DNA of 64,000 nt from Meconema thalassinum. Its lineage: Eukaryota > Arthropoda > Insecta > Orthoptera > Tettigoniidae. The position numbers were made by a program, and so were the translations under genes. Positions 1 through 10,245 of this stretch are shown in pieces. The stretch is from the NCBI GenBank assembly GCA_946902985.2, contig OX336397.1, forward strand, positions 154,931,890-154,995,889, written 5' to 3'. The first letter of the stretch is position 1, and each line of letters begins with the position of its first letter. The notes beneath the pieces were generated by a model. It was not told where the DNA came from, did no database searches, and saw only the letters and a list, made by a program, of their open reading frames with translations.

Positions 1-149
1 ATGGTCAAATACTTGATGAGAAAAAGGAACATGAAGTTGACAAATTTAACATGGCGGAGATAGGGCTTACAACCTCCACCTTAAGATGGCAACAGGCGCC
101 ATTACTACACGCTGTAGAAAATTGACTTATGCCCCACATGAAGGCCGAC

Positions 150-305
150 TGTTGATTTCATCTACCAACAGGATGATGCTTCGCTCCATTTCCATCCCAA
201 GATTTTGAATTCTTAAACTGATGGATAGTCACAGTGGTATGATCAGGAAGAGCTGCCATGGCCCCCATGCTCCCCAGATTTAACCCCATGCAATTTTCTT
301 GTATG
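150..305 (+). pseudogene. IS630/Mos1-like transposase catalytic-core remnant
   Basis: One frame reads QQDDASLHFHP near 163-200 and LPWPPCSPDLTPCNF near 250-300, with a stop between them. These two blocks resemble the two DDE/DDD catalytic regions of the insect transposases whose N-terminal helix-turn-helix is Pfam DUF4817. The catalytic aspartates are those in QQDDA and in SPDLTPC. The rest of the domain is not readable and no terminal inverted repeats were found, so this is a decayed fragment. It belongs to the same broad family as the HTH fragments at 1998, 39245 and 49917. Confidence 0.5.
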
Positions 306-647
306 TGCCTCCTTTACTAGGAGACGAAGATTCTAACTCAGGTCAGCCTTCACCGATCTGGTTTTCTAATGGAATATTTTTATCAAACACAAGCTGGACC
401 CGGCATGCGTTGCAATGCCAATTAAAGAAAGTGTTGGCGTTGTAATTTTGTTTCTTAAAGTGCTTTTGGATACACAATATTTTTCTCAATTTCCGTTAAC
501 TACCTCTAAACTATCGTAAAATTGATTCTAATTTAGAATCATTCGTGGGAGTGTGCACAACAACTCACCAAAGTTTCATCGCAATCGGTTGAATGATATA
601 TGAACGCATAGGGGACATACACACAAACTACCACGTAACATTCATTT
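306..647. other. unassigned intergenic or intronic DNA
   Basis: No ORF or repeat could be assigned. The text around 540-640 resembles decayed transposon sequence. Confidence 0.3.
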
Positions 648-1421
648 TAGCCTATTTTCAATTTTAAAAAAATAGGCTTATAAGATCACCTTTTGTCCGT
701 GTGTGTGTGTGTGTGTGTGTATGTCCCCCTAATAACTTCTAAACGAATGGAGCGATTTCAATGACACTCGGAAAGTTTATAGCACTATTCCGGGCGACCC
801 CGACCGTGCCCTTCAAATGTTGTTACATCTCACCAATCCAACATGGCGGCTGTGTGAAATATTTCACCAGCATTCAATATCTCCGAAACTATTCCCGATA
901 TCACCCTGGGATTTATTACGGTGATAAAGGGAACTACTAGAAGTTCACCTATGTGACTTTTGAAACACTGGTAACTACAAAACCAACATGGCGGCCACGC
1001 GAATTTGCGACTTTTAAATAGACGTTTCTCGCGATTTAACCAACCAAAAGTAATAAAACTTGGTACACTATATGTTTATATACATTGTAATGCACCGACA
1101 TCTAACTTCGTTCAATTGTTTACATAACCACAAGATGGCGGCTGTGTGAATTTTAAAATTAAGTTTTTATTTCTTGTGTCTTAATCATGCGATTGAAGTT
1201 TGAATGCTACACGTACACAATAATCTTCATGTAACAGTACATAACTCTAGGACCTACATATATAAAATCCAACATGGCGACCATCCGAAATATTTAGTCG
1301 GTTCTCAATATCTACGAATCTATTACAGCAATCAAACTGAAATTTTGTATGTTGATAGTGGCAGTTAACATAAGTAGGATATATGAAAATAGGCTGTATA
1401 GTTCTTCACGGAACTACTTGT
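648..1421 (+). mobile_element. Helentron-like (HINE-type) non-autonomous element, copy H1
   Basis: The element opens with TAGCCTATTTTC and closes with its complement GAAAATAGGCT, followed by a short hairpin (AGTTC, loop TTCACG, GAACT) and the end CTTG/TT. A TG microsatellite at about 701-722 follows the 5' end, and the body is diverged sequence rich in 'AACATGGCGGC' phrases. The layout (subterminal inverted repeats, internal simple repeats, 3' hairpin, insertion at TT) matches Helentron-associated elements such as Drosophila DINE-1. Three related copies lie elsewhere in the window. Confidence 0.6.
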
Positions 1422-1997
1422 TATATATAGAGATAATAAATAAATGAATAAACTACTGTAAAGATAAATAAAGTATAGATACTCGAGTAGAGACGTCAAT
1501 AAAACGTTACCCGTAGTCTTACATAAAACAAGCTACACCACACCTTTCCTTATTGTATTCTGCCTTTAGCTATATAGAGTAAACATTTGTATTGTAAGCC
1601 TACGCGTTAAAATTTTATAGCTGTTAGAACAAACAAAAAAGTGCCAGTATTTTTAACAAGTCTATTTTATTTCCGATTGTTTTTACCTTTTTTTGGTATA
1701 GTCATGGGAAAAAAGTAGCCGACAAACAAATTTAGAGTTCCCCCTCTTGTCATCATGTACCACGATATGAAACAGGATTTATGTAGAACAGGGTCATCGG
1801 AAAAGTTTGCAGCAATTTCAGTAAATCCTATCTCCCGTTGTAAGTTAGATAAATTAATAATTTGACCTGAAAACTAATCAGGAACTCATCGTGTTTTAGT
1901 TTTAGATGTGACTGTACTCCACCCGTGACCTTCAGCCGATGCGCAGAATGAGTGCGCGACAGGAAGCTGCCACGCCACTGTGTGAGTGTGATTGCAA
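1422..1997. other. unassigned AT-rich DNA
   Basis: No gene, repeat boundary or RNA was recognised here. Confidence 0.3.
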
Positions 1998-2185
1998 TGG
2001 CGACAGTTCAGCAGAAAGCACAGTGTGTGTTGTGTGTTATAACTGTTCAGAGCAATTTCCGACGTGTTTATAGTAGGGATCCCCCTCATGCATTAGACGG
2101 TGGTATGAACAGGTACAGGAAACTGGCAGTGTTTACGTGAAGAAGTCCCCCAGACGCCCTAGAACGAGTGACGAACCAAGGGAGC
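1998..2185 (+). pseudogene. DUF4817-type transposase HTH fragment
   Basis: Starting at the ATG, the frame reads MATVQQKAQCVL and then NFRRVYSRDPPHA. After a one-base frame change it reads RRWYEQVQETGSVYVKKSP and RPRTSDEP. This is the N-terminal helix-turn-helix of the DUF4817 transposases that are common in insects. No catalytic domain follows, and the frameshift and lost residues show it is dead. Confidence 0.65.
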
Positions 2186-2260
2186 ACACATAGAAACATT
2201 ATAAACTAAGAAAAAAGAGACAGTCAATTTGAAAAACTGGACTATATCATTTTAAATTCT

Positions 2261-2397
2261 AGCAGCCGAGTACCTAGAAGGCAGTGCGAGAACAGAGTTT
2301 CAAGATTCTATTTTGTTTCTTCACTGCCTATTTGATTGTTCTCGCACTGCCTTCTTGAAACACTATTCTCGCACTGCCTTCTTGGTACTCGGCTGCT
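2261..2397. repeat. long imperfect hairpin (palindromic MITE-like)
   Basis: The left arm begins AGCAGCCGAGTACC followed by AGAAGGCAGTGCGAGAA. The right arm is its inverse complement and ends GGTACTCGGCTGCT. The arms are about 45 bp each around a short spacer, and the right arm contains an extra partial copy of the GCACTGCC motif. No coding content and no clear target duplication were seen. Confidence 0.6.
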
Positions 2398-2634
2398 TCA
2401 TCGTACTATGACGTCACACACCTCAGTGCATCCTCTGTACATTTCGTGACGTTGCCGTATCGTAACGACGAAGTCGATTATATCATTTAAAATGATAAAA
2501 ACTTTTTGAGTTGGCAAATTTATCAAAAAATACTAGTTTTAATATCTCAAATAGTGTAGTTCCTGAGCTATGATTTTTTGAAATTGCTGCTACCTTTATC
2601 GATAACCCTGTAGTTTGAATTTGTTTGCCCTTAC

Positions 2635-2748
2635 CCCAGCGGCTATGTTGGCGTTCCTATACCAGTAGTTGTGCTCTGCCCACACAGCCAGCTGGACGAT
2701 GAAGGCGATGATGTAGAAGATGGTGTCCATCCCTGTGTTCAGTAGCTC
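2635..2748 (-). CDS. MARVEL-domain protein exon (third membrane segment)
   Basis: This 114-bp exon has an AG acceptor at 2749-2750 (minus strand, after a TTTC-type tract) and a GTAAGG donor whose GT lies at 2633-2634. It encodes 38 residues in phase 0 at both ends: a start like ELLNTGMDTIFYIIA, a hydrophobic helix (FYIIAFIVQLAVWA) and a polar loop with two tyrosines. The upstream exon at 25828-25995 ends in phase 0, so the reading frame continues. In the MARVEL/CMTM/plasmolipin family this corresponds to transmembrane segment 3. The fourth segment and C-terminus must lie left of the window. High GC and good codon structure set the exon apart from its AT-rich surroundings. The family call comes from helix layout and residue pattern, not a database search. 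Confidence 0.78.
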
Positions 2749-2945
2749 CTGAAACATCAATTAACACTTATAGCTTACAAACATTTGAAATTAAAACTAA
2801 AAAATTGCGAGCATTATTTCAAAACTTTGCTCGTAATTAAGATGGTTTCTTTTCTTTTAAAAAGAAATTGTTGAAGAAAGCCACAATATGGCCGAAACTG
2901 GGAGTACAGTAATTAATGTATATTAATTCAATGTTATTGACTGTT

Positions 2946-3012
2946 GTTTGAGTCTATAGTTTTTGACTGATTTGATGCAGCCCTCCCTGTCCCGAGCTGC
3001 AACACCTTGCAT
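2946..3012 (-). mobile_element. RTE-like LINE copy R1, 3' tail segment
   Basis: The segment matches the 3' tails of the copies at 44105 and 30530 (GACTGATTTGATGCAGCC motif, preceded by a GTTGTTTGAGTCT region that is the reversed tail). The copy is interrupted by the hAT element at 3013-22871 and resumes at 22872. Confidence 0.65.
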
Positions 3013-3054
3013 CAGCGGCGTCACTAGGGGGGTGCGGCCGGGGGGGGGGGGGGG

Positions 3055-5499
3055 TGGTGCATTCTTAGAATACACGGTACCTGAGATTATAATTTTCAAT
3101 GTTTTTGCATGTTCTTTCCTTCCTCTTTGTCAGACACCAACAGTGATCTTCTGTTCTCTCTTAGGGGTTCAGGTCGCTTATATTTTGTATGAGTCTGTTC
3201 CAGATCTATATTCTGTGACCCACCTAGCGTCATCTCGCAGCGAATCTCTGAAGCTCCTCAATTCTTCCTGGTGCTAGAGGACTTACTTATCCATTTGGCC
3301 ACCAGATCCTGTTACCATCGCCAGCTATTTTCTCCTTGAGCAAGAGGACTACGTCTACTTCTTTACTCACCATGCTGCGCTAGTATCATCTGTTGTCAAC
3401 TCTTTGAAGACCGGCTCAGCAAGAGATCAATTTTTTGTTTTAAAGTTGGCAATGCTTATATGTTCTCCTTTTGTCTCCTACCCCCCACTCTTTTCCCCTT
3501 CCTTGGTCTCTCCGTGCTCCGTTGAGCAGGTCTCACTTCTCAGTCGGCAGTTGACTCGATCAGTCAAAGCTCCTCTCGAGCTAGCTTCCTCAAACCAAGA
3601 GGCACACACTCTTCTACGCCATGTTGTCTAGGTAGTCATCAACGGAAACTTCGACTTCAACATGAAATCAAGATAAGTACCATTTTAAAAGTTTTAACCT
3701 CATCTTCATGATTTAACTTCCAAGTGCTTTTAATGATATTTTATAGACAGTGTGAAATTATATACTTTGGGGCAAAAATCATTCTTCGTGGGATTTGCCA
3801 TGTTGAGCTTTGCTTGTATAAGCCAACCTGACTAAAAAAGAGCTTTTCTTAAGCTATTCAAATGAGAAATCCTCTCGCTACGTGGGATATTATCTAATAC
3901 CCGCTGTCTATAATTATAAAGCTAGTTCCTCCGTTGGATTTTCTCAACCCCATTTTTCTGCTAAGGTCGTTCTGGAACCTTCGAGATCTTGTACTCTATC
4001 TGCGAGTCTTGCCGTCAAGTATTTTTCACGCACTTGTGAAAATACTAGTTAAAATGAGGAATCTTCCTTAAATTACTGCAATAGCGAACTTTCTTCCCCC
4101 GTTGGTACATTCTATGGTGCATTTAATTGTAAATCACAACTTTTTCAAGAAATAGACTCTCACCTATATAGTGCAATCAGTTATTTCCATAATTGCAATA
4201 ACTTTCTTTTTCATAAACTTTAGTGTTTCTATAGTGAACTTTGCATCCATCTTTATAGACTACAGTGATATCAGTGCTTGTTCAACTTTCTACCGCGTCG
4301 CGATCGTCCGTTTATATTTGAATACGGCCATGAACATTGATCCTATATCCCAATGATCTTTCCTCAACCTTCTACTAACCACCCATATTAATAAAATTGT
4401 AACTTTTTTATAAGGTGTCACTCACGAAGTGCCCTTACAACTTTGCTAGTTTAACATTAATTAAATTCTGCATAATTGCTTGTGTGATACAAGTTTCAAA
4501 TTCACATGGTTCCTTTCCTATAATCAGGGAAAACATTCTTTAAACTCTTGAGTGAGTCATGTTCAGGTTTCACGAAATGGAAACTGTCCCATTTGGCCAG
4601 TGATTCCTGCTCAAACTTGGGAAGTCTAGAACTTTCCTTTTAACTTTCTTCAGGTTTCACAGTAAGTGACCTGCCCTCTTTTGTATAATTCTCATATAGT
4701 AATTCTGTTTAAATATAAGAAGTTGTAGGAACTTCTATCTTATTTTTCATGTTTTTATTATTGTTATTTTCGAAGTTGTCACTTTCTCTAGAACATTCTC
4801 TCAAGAATTTCTTACGGTACACTCTTTGTACTCCAATTCACGTTCCAACTTTAATTGCTTCATTGTTTATTTGTTTAAATCGTATAAAGATTTTAGAAAC
4901 ATGTAAGGTTTGAAACCTTGTAAATTGTCAATTGCCTGGAGCAAACGTTTAATGTTGAGAGGTCTGCGACCCCATTTGTTAAAAAGTTCCAATGAACTAT
5001 GTTTGTCAAAATTATATTACAAGTTTGTTAATTTCCTCAAACTTCTTGAATTGTTAAATAAATTAAATATTTGTTTTTGGATTCATCATTTCTCTGATAC
5101 TACAGTTAGGCAAGATCCTGGCTTTCCTAGCTCTTCCTAGGTTTATGCCCTCGTTCATACTCAATAAAGCTTTTACTATTTGTCTGGCCAGACCCTCACC
5201 CTTCCCTATAGTAATTTTATGCATGCTTGGGAGGAAATACACTAAAGCCTTTCTCTGGCAAACTGCCCAAGTCTTAGCTGCGGTTCCCGTCAGCTTCGAC
5301 CAAGCTCGTACCCACTTTAGGTATCCGAGAACGGATTTGCGGTGGCAACCACCTTTAAGTGTGTTTAAAGTTAAACTTATTAATTTTGTGGGACTCTCCT
5401 CCTATTTTTCTATCCTTTTTCTCCAATCCAAAATCTACTTCCTTTTCTTAATCATCTTCCCTTGGTGGGTGGGTTATTCCTCAGCCAATAATCTACCCA
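3055..5499 (+). repeat. BEL1 5' LTR (2445 bp)
   Basis: The LTR runs from TGGTGCATTC to CTACCCA, directly before the primer-binding site. It matches 9526-10245 and about 20160-21215 almost exactly. Its great length is unusual for BEL/Pao. An AATAAA lies at about 5162. Confidence 0.85.
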
Positions 5500-5504
5500 A
5501 AATT

Positions 5505-5522
5505 TGGTACCAGAAACCCGGG
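5505..5522 (+). promoter_or_regulatory. BEL1 primer-binding site
   Basis: TGGTACCAGAAACCCGGG starts five bases after the LTR end. TGG is the complement of a tRNA CCA end. BEL2 has the same motif with one change. The priming tRNA was not identified. Confidence 0.6.
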
Positions 5523-5764
5523 AGAGTCCATTTGCTATGTCCATTGTTTGTCAAGTGTCATTTGACAATACTTGGCAAATTATTAATATCTGCTTTGGAT
5601 CTTTCAGCTATATCTACGTCATGCAAAGCCTGTGAACGGGAAAGAGGCCGCTCCTGTCTCCTTTGGGGTGTCCTGTTCTTTCTACCCATTTGCTGCTGCA
5701 AACTTGACAGCATCTCCAAGGTTCTACAGTTTCGTGAGTTGTATTTCAATTTATTCTCTTTATC

Positions 5765-6616
5765 ATGGCTCCTACTGAAAAAGATGAAACTCTCATTGCT
5801 AGACGTTCTTCCTATAAAGGGCAACTCACTAGATTCAGAAATTTTATCAACAAGTTAAATCCCGCCGAGTGTGATTTAGATATCTTAACACATCGTCTTA
5901 AGTTGTACGAACGGTCTTATGATTATTATGACCAAATTCAAACCGAGATTGAATCCGCTTGTCCAGAACTTCAATCGGATCGGGACGAGGTCGAACCCTT
6001 GTACTTTGAAGGGATTGCAAAGGCCCACCAACTGATCCGCAATATCTCAGAACCGGACACTAGGGTCATCAATCCGGCCCAGTTCGCACCCGCTTCAGTT
6101 CACGAGAACAAACCGAAACCGTTACTTCCCAAGATAAGCCTACCGCACTTCTCAGGCAAGGAAGGTGAATGGTATTCTTTTTACGAACTTTACTGCTCCC
6201 TAATTCATGAAAATACCGAGATCCCAGACATTCGTAAGTTCTACTTCCTCCGTACCTCTTTGGAATGTGAGGCCTTAGCCTTAGTGGAGTCACTGCCTTT
6301 AAGCGCAGACAACTACCACATCGCCTTTAATCTCCTTAAAGAGAGATATGGCAATTTACGTTTGAGTGTAGCTCGCCACATACGCTGTCTCTTCAGCCTG
6401 CCAGCCGTCAAACCTAATGACGTCACCTCTTTAAGAAACCTCTTAGACTCTATACAGTTGAATGTCAGAGCATTATACCAACTTAAGCAGCCTGTCCAAA
6501 CATGGGACACCATACTCATTCATCTGGCTACATCAAGATTCGATTTTTCAACTTTAAAGGCTAGGGAAATTGAACTCGCTCGCAAGGAAGAATTTTCCTT
6601 CGAACACTTAATCTAG
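5765..6616 (+). pseudogene. BEL1 gag N-terminal half, ended by a stop
   Basis: This is a 283-codon frame starting at an ATG in the same context as the BEL2 start. It aligns along its whole length with the BEL2 Gag N-terminus (the DUF1759-type capsid region, including a KISLPHFSG-like motif near residue 121). An in-frame TAG at 6614-6616 ends it where the BEL2 frame continues. The next ORF is in the same reading frame, so this is a nonsense change and not a frameshift. Confidence 0.85.
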
Positions 6617-7675
6617 TTTCTTAACAGCCGATGCCAAGTTCTTACAGCACTCGCATTTCAGTGCGAAAAGGTCGAAACGAATCATCAGTCTCACATTTTT
6701 GAGAAAAACCTTGCTTTTTCAAAGGGTCATCAGCCCCCATCTGTCGAGAACAAGCAAACCCGTTCTTCGTTCAATCATGCAAGAGAACATATCAAGCCGC
6801 TCAACAAATCGTTAAAATGCACGCTCTGTAAAATGCTTCACACATTGTATTTGTGCAAATCCTTTAAAGAATTGTCTGTCGAAGATCGAAGGAAGTTTGT
6901 CTTCAATAGCAAACATTGTTTCAACTGCTTGTCACCTAAGCATTCTTCTTCAAAATGTACGTCATCAAATCTCTGTTTCCATTGTAAAAAACCGCATCAT
7001 TCTTTATTGCACGTTCATGACAAATCGAGGTCATCAGTACCTACCTCTTCAAGCTCCATGCAGAGCAGCTCCGAACAAACTAATGCTTCTTCCTGCATTT
7101 CTAACGCCGAAACTTTTCATAGTGCGCAAACCCTTTTGACCACTGTACAATTCGAAATCCAAGATAAATTTGGAAATTGGTTTAGAACCCGTGGTCTTCT
7201 CGATTCCGCTTCAACTCATAACTTTGTTTCGCAATCGTTGATTAAAAAACTAGGTCTTTCGTCATCGCATACTCCCATCAATGTATCTGGCATTGACAAT
7301 TTGAAAACTCAAGTTTTGCAGTCTTCAAAATTGAAAATCAGAGACGTTTGTCAAAGAAACACCAATCTTAATATAAACTGTCTCATTCTTACCAGTATTG
7401 GCAAGGACACTCCAAGTCACTCTATTAATACTTCCGATTTAAACATTTCCTCGCACTTAAGGTTAGCTGATCCTCAGTTTAATGCTCAAGGTCCCATTGA
7501 TGTACTTTTCAGTGCCAATGTTTTTTGGAAGTGCCTTCGCAAACAAACACGCAAGTTATCTTCAACCGTGGTCGCCAGAGACACCGATTTTGGTTGGGTT
7601 ATTACTGGTGAAATCAAACATACCAGTGTTCAAACCAAAGCGCAATGTCATTTCGTTACAGCTGACATAAATCCC
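6617..7675 (+). pseudogene. BEL1 gag C-terminus and protease
   Basis: This region is in the same frame as the upstream gag. It holds Cys/His knuckles (CFNCLSPKH and CFHCKKPHH around 6918-7010) and an aspartic-protease-like LLDSAST motif (about 7195-7215), as in Pfam DUF1758. It tracks BEL2 through the conserved ARDTDFGW block (about 7574-7600), after which similarity is lost near 7675. The domain itself has no stop, but the downstream polymerase domains are absent. Confidence 0.8.
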
Positions 7676-9045
7676 ATTTCTGAAAAAGAGAACGCTCATG
7701 TTTCAGATCTCAATATTTTTGAAAAACACTTGTCGAAACGATGTCTTATCGTGAACAACTACACTACCTCTGTAAGTTGTTTAAATGGTTTTTCCTCCTT
7801 CCCGCACAAAATGGCAATTCAAGTTCGCCTTGCTTTGTGTTATTTCGTTTACCTTCTTATGTAATTTTTTATAGCAGGTAATTGCTTAAACTCTTTCTCG
7901 AAAACTATCTTCCCCTTGTGTAAAACCATGGCTATCAGTCACCATCACTTTGCTGTGAGCTATGTTTCACTTCTTTCGTTATTTAGAAGGACGGCCACGG
8001 CCGGCTCCCTCCTCCTTCCTCACATTTGGAAGCCGCTTTTGAAACCGCTTGAAAATCTGAATTCTATAACATCTAGATTAACTATTCTTATGCATAACCT
8101 TCCTCTCAATGTCCCAGCTTTTCTTCTCTGTTCGGAAGAATTAAGCTTCTTTCTGTTGAAAATTGTCCGATTTCGTGATCCTCAAAATTATGCGAAATTG
8201 ATTTCTTACTTTATTTCATATAGCTTTAAATTGTTTGTTCACGTCCAAGTTACGATTGACTGCATGTCGTCCAACCCGAATATCTGCTTTAAGTCACAGC
8301 TGATTCAACAAGTGTTGTTTGTTTATTCCGAACTGCTTGTTTTTCAAACTTGTTTGTATACAAGCCTGGATAACGCCAAGTTGTTGTTTATTTCCTGTAC
8401 GCTTGACAAAGGTCAAAGCAAGTTTCTCTTATCTCAACTCTGGCTGATTGCCAACCCTTGTCTAGTGAGCCGCTCCTGCAAGTACAGAAGCCGTTCACCT
8501 ACTTCCCAAAATAAACTTGTTCCAGTTAAGGACTCTTTCAGCTATTTATATGCCTTCTCTCGTTGTACTATGTGTGTCAAGGCCGCGCTTGCCTGTGTCT
8601 TCCACTTACTCATGCTCGTATTCTATAACTGCTTCGATCCTTGTTTCAAAACTTCGTTGCGTATTTCTCACGCGCTTATGTATTACACTTTGCTTACATA
8701 TTTTGCGATCTTAATGTTCATTGATGAACAAACTTACTTTTTCTCGTCGTCTCATTCGATGTGTTTTTGCATTTATACTTGTTATGTCACGTTTCTCGCT
8801 GACTTAAGTATTTTTCTGATCAACCCCTTTGATACTCATAACTTGAGGTTATTGTTTATGGCTACTCGTTTGTTACCTATGGCGTTCTTGCTTTCTACTC
8901 GCATAGTTCCTTTGTTTATTTGGTATATTCTTGTCCTGAATAGATGTACTTGTTTCTATACGCTTTGTTTAAACTTGTTAATTCTCCTTTTGCATTGTAT
9001 CGCAATCTTTACTAGTGCTTTATTTCCCTCAGCTTCTAGTTATTT
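7676..9045 (+). other. in-frame substituted segment replacing RT/RNase H/integrase core
   Basis: BEL2 holds about 2.85 kb of reverse transcriptase, RNase H and integrase between the corresponding points. Here 1.37 kb of unrelated T-rich sequence stays in the gag frame and rejoins the integrase C-terminus in the same frame. Only one stop interrupts about 457 codons (TAA, 7862-7864). The translation is hydrophobic and Cys-rich with many Phe/Leu/Ser runs, giving several possible membrane helices. I recognise no family. The hydrophobicity could simply reflect T-rich codons, but the lack of stops is hard to explain by chance. Confidence 0.6.
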
Positions 9046-9525
9046 TGTGATTGAAGGTGTTGTTAACTCTCGCCCCTTAACTCCGCTTTCCAATGACCCT
9101 GATGACCTCCTTCCACTTACACCTGGTCGCTTCCTTACACGCACTTCTCTCTCTGCCCATCCTCCCCTTCCTAATTCTTTCAGGGATTCTGATTTACCTA
9201 TTGTTTGGCGTAAACTTGAAGCCCTCCGCAATTCCTTTTGGAAGAGGTGGAACATGGAATATTTAACTTCCTTGCAAGGGAGACAGAAGTGGTTTCTTTC
9301 CAGTCCCGACATTAAAGTGGGAGACTTGGTCTTAGTTAGGGATGTTTCACCCCCCCTAGTCTGGCCTTTTGGAAGAGTGACCGAGTGTTACCCTGGAAGA
9401 GATAGGAGAGTCAGGGTATTCAGAGTCTTGACCACTAATGGTCAGATCACAAGACTACTTCTCCGCAATTGCTTATTACTGTACTTGTTTTTCTTGTTCG
9501 CTGTTGGTGTCTGCCCCTCCCAGTA
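9046..9525 (+). pseudogene. BEL1 integrase C-terminal region (DUF5641-like)
   Basis: From IEGVVNSRPLTPLSND onward the translation matches the BEL2 C-terminus closely, including FWKRWN and the KVGDLVLVRD motif. The frame lacks the BEL2 stop and runs into the 3' LTR, ending at 9748. With no catalytic core upstream it cannot act as an integrase. Confidence 0.8.
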
Positions 9526-10245
9526 TGGTGCATTCTTAGAATACACGGTACCTGAGATTATAATTTTCAATGTTTTTGCATGTTCTTTCCTTCCTCTTTG
9601 TCAGACACCAACAGTGATCTTCTGTTCTCTCTTAGGGGTTCAGGTCGCTTATATTTTGTATGAGTCTGTTCCAGATCTATATTCTGTGACCCACCTAGCG
9701 TCATCTCGCAGCGAATCTCTAAAGCTCCTCAATTCTTCCTGGTGCTAGAGGACTTACTTATCCATTTGGCCACCAGATCCTGTTACCATCGCCAGCTATT
9801 TTCTCCTTGAGCAAGAGGACTACGTCTACTTCTTTACTCACCATGCTGCGCTAGTATCATCTGTTGTCAACTCTTTGAAGACCGGCTCAGCAAGAGATCA
9901 ATTTTTTGTTTTAAAGTTGGCAATGCTTATATGTTCTCCTTTTGTCTCCTACCCCCCACTCTTTTCCCCTTCCATGGTCTCTCCGTGCTCCGTTGAGCAG
10001 GTCTCACTTCTCAGTCGGCAGTTGACTCGATCAGTCAAAGCTCCTCTCGAGCTAGCTTCCTCAAACCAAGAGGCACACACTCTTCTACGCCATGTTGTCT
10101 AGGTAGTCATCAACGGAAACTTCGACTTCAACATGAAATCAAGATAAGTACCATTTTAAAAGTTTTAACCTCATCTTCATGGTTTTAACTTCCAAGTGCT
10201 TTTAATGATATTTTATAGACAGTGTGAAATTATATACTTGGGGCT
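9526..10245 (+). repeat. BEL1 3' LTR, left part
   Basis: Starts TGGTGCATTC after CTCCCAGTA. It is nearly identical to 3055-3773 and is cut by the start of BEL2. Confidence 0.85.

Noticed and set aside
5145..5858. 237-codon ORF across the BEL1 LTR and gag start
   Set aside because: Runs through the LTR, primer-binding site and leader in a different frame from gag. No homology; a chance frame in T-rich DNA.
7916..9748. 610-codon ORF as a host membrane-protein gene
   Set aside because: It is in frame with BEL1 gag, ends in integrase and LTR sequence, and starts without an ATG. It is part of the retrotransposon, so only the internal segment is reported as odd.
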